From assembly GCA_025765595.1 (NCBI GenBank), contig JAIVFH010000030.1, positions 62,001 to 126,000 of the forward strand: 64,000 bases of DNA, in the 5' to 3' direction. Positions 57,062 through 64,000 of the stretch are shown here, piece by piece. Each line of letters starts with the position of its first letter. Within the stretch, counting starts at the first letter, position 1. The notes under the pieces were generated by a model. It saw only the letters and a program-made list of their open reading frames with translations. It did not search any database and had not been told where the DNA came from. The DNA comes from Obelidium mucronatum (taxonomy: Eukaryota; Chytridiomycota; Chytridiomycetes; Chytridiales; Chytriomycetaceae). The translations under genes were made by a program, and so were the position numbers.

Positions 57062-58860
57062 TCACTTCAACTTGATGTTGAACGTTGACTCAACACACTT
57101 GACATACTGCGCATACGAAGACCCATCCATCAACGCGTTAAAGTTGGTTTGGTAATTCACAAGCTGACACTCCCCTTGTCTCAAATAACTACCCGTCCAG
57201 TACATTTTATACGAGCCAGAAGACGAGGAATCAAACGCAGGCATTCCCGCGCAAACAAAGTTCTCATTGCTCACATTCAGACCCATGTCGGCAGCAAACG
57301 ACTTGTAGAAGCTGATGCGGTTTGCCGCAGCGTTACTAGTGGAAGAGCCCGCGCATTCTCCATTGATGATTTGGATTGTGCTGATGAAATCGTTCGTGCG
57401 ACCGGCAGCCTTGTCGGCAGCATTGGCGACCCAGGTTCCATCCATGACTCCCAACATGGACGGTTTGGGTGGTTGCGGGTAGATGAAAAAGAAGATTGCG
57501 GAGGCCAAGTTCAACCACGTGTCTGCAACTTGTTCAGGGTTGTTCAAGAGGACTGTTGGGTCCCCGTTGAACATGACTTGCGAAAATGGACCGTAGTTGA
57601 AAGAGTAGGAAAGCTGGTGTGCGCCGCGTCCAAAGTAGGCCTTGTATCCATTGTTTGGTCCAGCACCACACGGGAATATTTTGTTGAAGGCTGGGTTCAC
57701 ACAGTCGTTGTTGTAGTAGCAGCCGCTGATGGTGTTTGTCTCGGTACAAGTCAATTCCCGTACGTAGACCAAGATTGCTGCCATTCATCCAATGGAAAGC
57801 TTCTTGTCGTGAGCTCCCGGTCTCTTGCGCAAAGTGCGCAAACATTGTTGCAAGCAATCGCTTGCAAATAGCATCAGAATCCTTTCCGGGGTAATCATCA
57901 CAGAATCCGGCAAAGAATCCAACCGCCTTCAAAAAGTTGGTGTATGTGTATACTGGGTCCGCCATTGAGAAGTAAGTTGTGCTCCATTTGGATGGAGTAA
58001 CAATTCTTTCGACGCGTTTTACGTTGGATGGGTTTGATGGGTTTCCTGGTGTAATTCCATTCACATTTGGGTTGGTTCGGGCTTGGCTCTTGAGCAACAA
58101 GAGACCTGGATCCTGAGACAAGGACGCAGCGTAAGCTTGAGCTTGTGCCAGAGTTGTGGCAACATGGTGGGTTACCGCCACCACCACCGCCTCCAGTTCC
58201 AGTTGGGACTGGCTTAGTTGGATCACAAGCTCCTTCTTTTGTCCAACCGCCATCCGCGTTTGTGGCAGGGCTAGCGCCAGCATTTTCGTACCACTTGTTG
58301 ACGTAGTTAATATTGTTCAAGCTCACTTTCGAGTTGCTGTTGTAAGCTTGGTTTGCGGCCCATGGAGCGTAACATCCCGGAAGACCCGTGCCACCGCCTC
58401 CAGTTGTTGTGGTGGCAACGTTGGAGGTTGTAGTAGTAGTCGTTGTTGTTGTGGAAGGAACTTTCGTAGTTGTGGTTGTGGTTGTAGTCGTAGAAGGAGG
58501 CTTTGTGGAGGCTGAAGTCTTGATTCCAGTAGTTGTAGTGGTGGTAGTGGTGGTTTTTGTTGTTGATGCTGCCTTGGTCGATGTGGGTACAGTTCCAGGA
58601 ACACAGCCGTACGAAGCCAATGAGCAAACTGTACCAGCTGTGCAGGTTGTGATTGGAACCCATGTGAGAGTGTTGCCATTTCCATATGCGCATTGTTGCA
58701 AAACCTTCAAGAATCAATGTAAACTTGTTTTACTAAAGTGAAGCATTGGATGAAAATAAGAAATGAGTACCTGGCCATTGCACTGGTACGATCCATGAGC
58801 ACAATTTGCGCCTGTGCAGCCAGGCGCAAGAGTAACAAGGGAGGCAATCGTTGTAAGCAT
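57062..58860 (-). CDS. Secreted GH19 chitinase-like enzyme with chitin-binding modules
   Basis: ATG 58860 gives a short signal peptide (MLTTIASLVTLAPG). A Cys-rich module follows (CTGANCAHGSYQCNGQ, VLQQCAYGNGNTLTWVPITT) resembling CBM19, then a long Thr-rich linker. A CBM5/12-like module comes next (CYAPWAANQAYNSNSKVSLN, YVNKWYENAGASP, GGWTKEGAC), then a Gly-rich linker. The catalytic domain has FAHFAQETG (catalytic Glu), a CYYNNDCVNPAFNKIFPCG stretch and YFGRGAHQLSYSFNYGPFS, the GH19 YxGRGxxQLSxxxNY signature. It would hydrolyse chitin outside the cell. A putative 40-nt intron lies near 58130-58180. A +1 frame change near 57780-57790 (within ATGAATG, compatible with a 4-base duplication) breaks the domain. 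It is a pseudogene if real, otherwise an indel. Confidence 0.75.
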
Positions 58861-60202
58861 TGAATCCAGGACGGCCAAAAGAGAGATGCTAACGAGAATA
58901 GTGGCCTACTTCTCTTCTATTTATACGATTTTTCAGGATATCAGATGCCAGGGACTAATCACGCGACAGGCGAGACGGAAGTGCCACAGAGTTAATTGTC
59001 TGAAAATGAGCAAAAGCGGGAATCAAGACCCACCTTCCGGCAATCCCCGTCCACATTACTGATGGTCTTTTCTGAATGCTGTGGAAGACGGTGATGAGGA
59101 GTAACTTGTAAGGTCTTACGATTTGCAGGGATATCACATGGAGGCAACACGTGCCCGATGGCTGACACGAAGAGTTGGAGTCGTAAGCTATTGAAATGAA
59201 GGCCACGGAAGTCTGCTCATGGTATTCATGCCGCTTTGGTCGTCCGAACTTTTTGAATCCATTGGTCCCTTCTTCATGCAACACAGTATCGCCTTTTCAT
59301 CTGCGCAACTTCGCAGCTTCTCATCCGCAGCGACGCTCTCAGCAGACCGCCGGACGAAGCGAAAGGCGCCTGCTTGCCGCAGCTTGAGTTGGACGACGCC
59401 TGGGCCGCCGCTTGACTCATCCGCAGCCAGTGCTGACTCAGCAGCGGAGGCGTTCGTGGCGAGTGTCGGATGGCGCCATGACGTGCGATCCTCCAAGGCG
59501 AAACTTTGCTGTCAAGGTTTCTTCTTCGCATTTCTCGATTTTTGACTCCCCGCGCGAGGGAGCAAGCTGCCTATAACTCCTGGTTGTGAATGGCATTAGC
59601 AAAGGGGATTATAGTATTTGACTTTTGGTTGAAGAATCTTTCCTCCAATCACCTTGAAATCGTTAGAATTGTTGTTGCAAGATACTCGTGTAGATCCATC
59701 GATGAATGGCAACTCTTCTATTCAGTCAGCGGCAGTTGAGGGAAGGGGTTTGATAAAGCCGTCGAAAAGTTGAAGATGGTTGATCTGCAAACGAAAACAG
59801 TACGATAGATTTCTCTGCGCTGCGCGAACCAACTCAAAGTTGTTGAATTGCTCCTCAAAGACCCAAGGATTGAAGCTGAGAGTGATGTTTTTACAAATTA
59901 CAATCTGGCAAAGTCCTTGCCGATCCTCTTGTCGATATTGCAAAAGTGTTGGAAATGGTGAATGGAGAGCAAGGGATTGACCATCGGATTCATAAGCGGA
60001 ATTCAATAAAGACGACAATTACCCGTTTCGGGTCACGCCACTGTGGAGATAATTTCATTTGTTTCACTTGGCGTTTACATTTCTGGGGCTGAAACGAATG
60101 GCTGACACGAACTGTAATATTTTGTTTTGAAGTGCCTCCGAAATTCCGACCATACAAAATTCAACCTCGGAACTGCCCCAAGTCGTCAATAAGATCATAG
60201 AA
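58861..60202. other. Interval with an ankyrin relic and a GC-rich open stretch
   Basis: Upstream regions of the chitinase (-) and the last ankyrin gene (+) lie here. At 59330-59470 the DNA is GC-rich with open frames on both strands (for example minus 59188-59496 with ALAADESSGGPGVVQLKLRQ); no family is recognised, so I do not call a gene. A short ankyrin relic is listed separately. Confidence 0.4.
59800..59960 (+). pseudogene. Ankyrin-repeat relic
   Basis: The plus strand reads LRCANQLKVVELLLKDPRIE and ends a little later in a stop. It matches one repeat of the neighbouring F-box/ankyrin family (ALVKAAMxxxLxVVELLLKDxRVDP). No start or adjoining repeats survive, which points to a decayed tandem copy of the gene 240 bp downstream. 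Confidence 0.5.
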
Positions 60203-61912
60203 ATGGCGCTCACTACTCGAAATACCGGCGTTGCTTCTTTTCCACCGGAGCTCGTCGAGCAGACCATTCTGCATCTTCCGATCGACTCCACCTTGATTCC
60301 GCTCGGACTCGCTGCCAAACATTCCCTCGGATTTCCTATCTTTGCCAGCTTTTCTTTTGCGCGAAGACATGTCGTGTTTCAAGTGAAGCTGTCGCGCAGC
60401 CGCTCCACCATTGAGTTCATGAACCAAGCAATGTTCAAAGTGGCTGTGCTTCCCACCTTTTATCAAGCGGCAATCTACAGTCAGATTCTATGCGAAAACA
60501 TATCAAACAAAACAGAAGAAACCGATGAAGAAGAGTTGGAGTTTGCCTGGCGTTTTAGGGCCCTTGGCCTAACCAACAACTCAAGAGTCATGGACATTCT
60601 CCTTGAATCGGAATTCGATCCATCCGTTCAAAACAATCGTGCTCTTCGGTGGGCGGTGGCAAGTCAATGCTATAGTGTGACAAAGACCCTGCTTTCCTCA
60701 ATTCGGCATTCGTTAATCATCGACCCCTCCGCCAACAATAATGAAGCAATACGAACTGCGGCATTAAACGGAAATGCCGAAATTACGCAACTTCTGCTCC
60801 AAGACTCTCGCGTGGATCCCACTTGCCAAGGCAACTACCCTCTAGTTGTTGCAGCCACCCACGGACACCTACGTGTTCTTGAACTCCTTCTCCAAGACAA
60901 ACGCGTGAACCCCACAACGAATGACAACAATGCTCTTGTCTGCGCTGCAATGAATGACCGCATTGATTGCGTTCGCGCACTCATCCAGTCGGACAAGGTG
61001 GACCCATCCACCAACAACAACTCCTTCTTTATCTCAACAATCGAGCACGGACTCACGGAATCCCTTCAAATTCTCTTGGAAAGCGGGAAATTAGATCCTT
61101 CCTGGGACTCTAACGTAGGGATCCTTCTTGCCTGCACTCTCGGACGAGAGGAGATTGTAAACCTTTTATTGAAGGATCCTCGCGTTGACCCATCTTCGCC
61201 GGCGTCTTTGTGTAAACACGATAACTCTTGTTTATATATGGCTTCATCGAATGGGCATTTCGGGGTTGTGAAGAGATTGTTGGCTGATTCACGGGTGGAC
61301 CCTGTTGCTGATGAATGCCGCGCGCTTCGCGCCGCGTACCTAAACGGTCATATGGAAGTATCAAAATTAATCATGATGGATCGGCGTGTTGTTGCAGCGG
61401 GAAAGGATTCTACTATTGCAAGAATGGCTGTGATTGATGGGGATCTCCAAGTGATTCAATTCATGGGCTCCCAAAACCGAATCGATCCTACTGAAATCGC
61501 ACTCGTCAAGCTTGCGATTTTGAGGGGGCGATTGGATATTGTGGAGTGCTTGTTGGCGGATTCTAGACGTGTTTTGAGCAAGTCGGAAAAATCGGATATG
61601 GTTCGATGGGCAGAAGAAGGCGGTAAACAGGATATATCGGCAGCTTTGAGGAAAAAGTGGAGAGGCGCGGACTCGGTTCCAAAGATGGTTCGCTTGCAGA
61701 TGAACTGGAAAGCGACGTGGACAAGGATCACTAAACGGGGAGATCTAATTTCACCAGCAAAGGGAGAACTGACGGCATCATCAAAAGGAAAACTTTCAAG
61801 ATCTTCACGCCCAAATATTTTGGCCAGTGCAAAGGAACTGGACGATTCGCCACGTCCGGTAAAGAAGAAGTCTTTATTGGACTTGAAATCTCAGTTTTTG
61901 GCAAAGGCTTGA
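60203..61912 (+). CDS. F-box-like ankyrin-repeat protein with basic Ser/Lys-rich tail
   Basis: Single exon, 569 aa, ATG 60203. The N-terminal ASFPPELVEQTILHLPIDST and GLAAKHSLGFPIF match the F-box-like helices of the paralogues. About eleven ankyrin repeats follow with the family period (NEAIRTAALNGNAEITQLLL, YPLVVAATHGHLRVLELLLQ, NALVCAAMNDRIDCVRALIQ, SCLYMASSNGHFGVVKRLLA). The C-terminal 90 residues are basic (KRGDLISPAKGELTASSKGK, DSPRPVKKKSLLDLKSQFL), unlike the acidic tail of the 55.4-kb paralogue, so the tails have diverged most. An SCF receptor role is inferred from the F-box. Confidence 0.83.
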   Translation: MALTTRNTGVASFPPELVEQTILHLPIDSTLIPLGLAAKHSLGFPIFASFSFARRHVVFQVKLSRSRSTIEFMNQAMFKVAVLPTFYQAAIYSQILCENISNKTEETDEEELEFAWRFRALGLTNNSRVMDILLESEFDPSVQNNRALRWAVASQCYSVTKTLLSSIRHSLIIDPSANNNEAIRTAALNGNAEITQLLLQDSRVDPTCQGNYPLVVAATHGHLRVLELLLQDKRVNPTTNDNNALVCAAMNDRIDCVRALIQSDKVDPSTNNNSFFISTIEHGLTESLQILLESGKLDPSWDSNVGILLACTLGREEIVNLLLKDPRVDPSSPASLCKHDNSCLYMASSNGHFGVVKRLLADSRVDPVADECRALRAAYLNGHMEVSKLIMMDRRVVAAGKDSTIARMAVIDGDLQVIQFMGSQNRIDPTEIALVKLAILRGRLDIVECLLADSRRVLSKSEKSDMVRWAEEGGKQDISAALRKKWRGADSVPKMVRLQMNWKATWTRITKRGDLISPAKGELTASSKGKLSRSSRPNILASAKELDDSPRPVKKKSLLDLKSQFLAKA

Positions 61913-63282
61913 ACGCTTCTTGGAGTATTTGGACATTTTATATATCCGCAAAATTATTTAGGACATTTTTTTTTCGTGATTTAGACATAATTAAAAAAAT
62001 CAGTGTATGTGTATATGTGTGACCAACTAGAATTTATTAAAAATATTTGATAATTAAGAGGAAAGGAAGAAAAGGAATGTGATTTTCTATTCGCGACCAT
62101 ATCATACAGTAGCGGCATTCTTCTTGGTGTTGTCACAGTAAAATACTTTCTGCTATTCATATTCTTCCGTTCCGTTTGTTGACCTTGAAACTTTTCTGAA
62201 TTTTTAACAGATTTGCTTTAATTTCATTTGGATAGAATGTTATTCCTTGCAGTTGGTTGTGAGAGTGGTGGAAGTTGTTTGGATTTCAAGACCTGACAAT
62301 GGCTCAATTGATTCCTTTCTGACATAAATAGCGGCTGCTGATTGCGGTCTTTGATGTTCGAATCCTACTTAATTTCTATTGGATTGATTTGAATATAGCC
62401 CCTTTATCGGCGTAGGATCCGTTTTGATATGAAACTTTTGGTCAAGCGTGATAAATTTCGGTGTCAAAACGGCTAGATGCTGAAATACTGGTATTCTTTT
62501 GAGTACTGTTCTACTGTATGTATCAGAACTGGGCATTCCTGTGTGTGTATTTTTAACTTTTGGTGTTGAGAGACTAACCCTATCGAAAAGTAGTTAACAA
62601 TGAGGCATCTTTGTGGGTCTTGGAAGCTGCTGATACCAAGCTTGTGTTAAAATTCCTTGGATTTCAGTTCAATTAGAGCCGCCACCTGAACGGCTTGAGG
62701 TTGTTGTTTGGGATTAGAAGGTCTGGTGCATTTATATCTTGTAGATTCAACCAGTATCGTAGGCACCAAGAGAGTAGAGTATTTTTTGGTTATCGAGCAC
62801 CAGCATAATTCACTTGATATCTCACTGAAGTTGTAGTTTTGGTTGGCATAAAATGACATCCGAGTAGAGGTTGGAGAGTTGTATCAAGATTGAGCTTCTG
62901 TAGTTGGTTGTAGCTTTTATTGTAGTGTTGTAGGTATTTCATGTCTTCTTATTCGCATGTGTGATAGTACTTTGGGTCCAAGGAGTTTTTTTTTCAGACG
63001 AGCCAGTTGTTGATGAAAAGGCTGTTGTGTGGATTGTTGTGGCGAGGTAGTAGGGAAAGTAAATTTAATAGTAGCATTGTACGTCAGGAGTGTGTATAGG
63101 AGCAAGTTGGTCAGTCATGTGTATCTTGGAGCGCTGCTGTCATTTGTTGAAGGGAAAAAAAGAAGGTTCTTATATAGAACCCCGAAGGATGAAGAAATGG
63201 AGGATGGCTGAAAAAGGGAGGTTATCTACAGGATAACACTCCAACAATACTACAAAAAAAATGGGGTGTGGCGTGCGGGAAT
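61913..63282. other. AT-rich intergenic interval without supported gene
   Basis: 1.4 kb between two convergent 3' ends. Open frames are short and unconserved. TTGGTTGTAG-like motifs recur between 62680 and 62910 (TGTAGTTGGTTGTAGC). I considered an RNA gene near 62340-62400 but found no supporting fold. Confidence 0.5.
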
Positions 63283-64000
63283 CTAGCGACCAAAGACTTT
63301 CTTCCAGGCGCGAGAACACTTTTCTTTGAAAGTGAGAGGCTTTGGCTTCACCAGGATGATATCGTCGCAATTCCCATAACAAATAGCCACCGCTTCCATT
63401 CCCTGCGGAACCTTCAAGTTGCACTCCAAAATTCTCTTTACAGGCTCTGGAATGGAAGTGACTTCAGATGGCACTGGGACCATCCTGTCTTCACGTGTAG
63501 CAGGTCTTCCCAACTGCTCCATATTAGCTCCCCAACTAAACACGACACCAGAGTCAGTCACGGCAAACATGCCGTCTTCACTAGCGCTGATTGAAACCAC
63601 CCGATCAAGCCCGGCAAGCAACTGTGGCTCAGACTCGAAAGTGCCCCAGCCATACACCCTGATAGTGCAAAAAGATACCATTAGATGAGTTCTTATGAGC
63701 TTTGGAACTCACTGTCCGTCTTCCGTCAGCGCCGCAACGCTGGAATTGCAACAGGCGATTTTGACAATCACTGCAGGCATGTATACTAGCCCAGGCCTGC
63801 AAGGGTCAGAGCCGCTGCTATCGCGACCAAAAGCCCCCGAAACACGGGAGAGGCCCCAGGAGTACACCTTACCATACTTTGTTAAAGCCAGGTTGGTGTG
63901 AAGATTTCCGGCGATCTCCGTGACACTAAAAGGGGTGAGTTCACGCTCTTCGACGAGGACGTGGCGTGAAAAACTGAAGAGATTCAGCGTGTCTCGAATG
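63283..64000 (-). CDS. RCC1-repeat protein, 3' part, continues past the window
   Basis: Minus-strand exons: 64000 to about 63717 (NLALTKYGKVYSWGLSRVSG, AFGRDSSGSDPCRPGLVYMP, SSVAALTEDGQ) and about 63660-63283 (VYGWGTFESEPQLLAGLDRV, MFAVTDSGVVFSWGANMEQL, then LTFKEKCSRAWKKVFGR). Blade sequences and the C-terminal tail are closely related to the gene at 23.5-25.4 kb, so the two are paralogues. The 5' exons are outside the window. Confidence 0.75.

Noticed and set aside
58156..58741. Plus-strand Val/Ser-rich open frames
   Set aside because: They are the antisense of the Thr-rich linker of the chitinase.
62340..62400. Possible tRNA T-arm (GATGTTCGAATCCTAC)
   Set aside because: No matching acceptor stem, anticodon arm or D arm could be placed around it.

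Overview
This is nuclear DNA from an intron-containing eukaryote. The gene set points to an early-diverging, probably zoosporic (chytrid-like) fungus; this is inference, because no rRNA or other marker gene is present. The main pointers are GT-AG introns of about 45-80 nt, an ARID/RSC9-type chromatin-remodelling subunit, PEX6, a GH19 chitinase with fungal-type chitin-binding modules, histidine-kinase and MASE1 membrane remnants, plant-type LRR proteins and an F-box/ankyrin family. I found no bacterial operon, tRNA, rRNA or CRISPR array.

Layout. 1-9.7 kb is a repeat-rich graveyard: the 3' exons of a Plavaka/CACTA-like transposase, a broken Ty1/copia pol, a decayed histidine-kinase-like gene, a decayed plant-type LRR gene and many 25-bp AT palindromes. 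9.9-11 kb holds a truncated MASE1-like membrane protein. 11-25.4 kb is gene-dense: a CCDC25/NFACT-R protein (+), an LRRC34-like protein, OMA1 and ARID2/RSC9 (all minus), then an RCC1-like protein (+). The OMA1 intron has grown to about 2.1 kb with some 40 GC hairpins and two extra copies of its catalytic exon. 26.7-30.1 kb holds an LRR membrane protein and an F-box/ankyrin protein. 30.14-34.82 kb is an apparently young Mutator-like element with 114-bp perfect terminal inverted repeats and a 9-bp target duplication; it encodes a Ulp1-like protease and a MULE transposase.

34.9-51 kb is housekeeping: short/branched-chain acyl-CoA dehydrogenase, an SRPBCC protein, a bZIP-like protein, an AlkB-like dioxygenase, mitochondrial ribosomal protein uL1m, PEX6, a PstS-like phosphate-binding domain fused to a multi-pass membrane protein, porphobilinogen synthase and an EVE-domain protein. 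51-64 kb holds a WW-domain protein kinase, an F-box plant-type-LRR protein, two more F-box/ankyrin proteins, the GH19 chitinase and the 3' part of a second RCC1-like gene.

Themes. Same-strand neighbours are packed very tightly (7, 26, 56, 76 and 80 bp gaps). Two families of short palindromes sit just inside introns. Several conserved genes (PEX6, the PstS-fusion receptor, the chitinase, the kinase, the MASE1 protein) carry one-base frame changes, often in homopolymers, which may be assembly indels rather than true decay.
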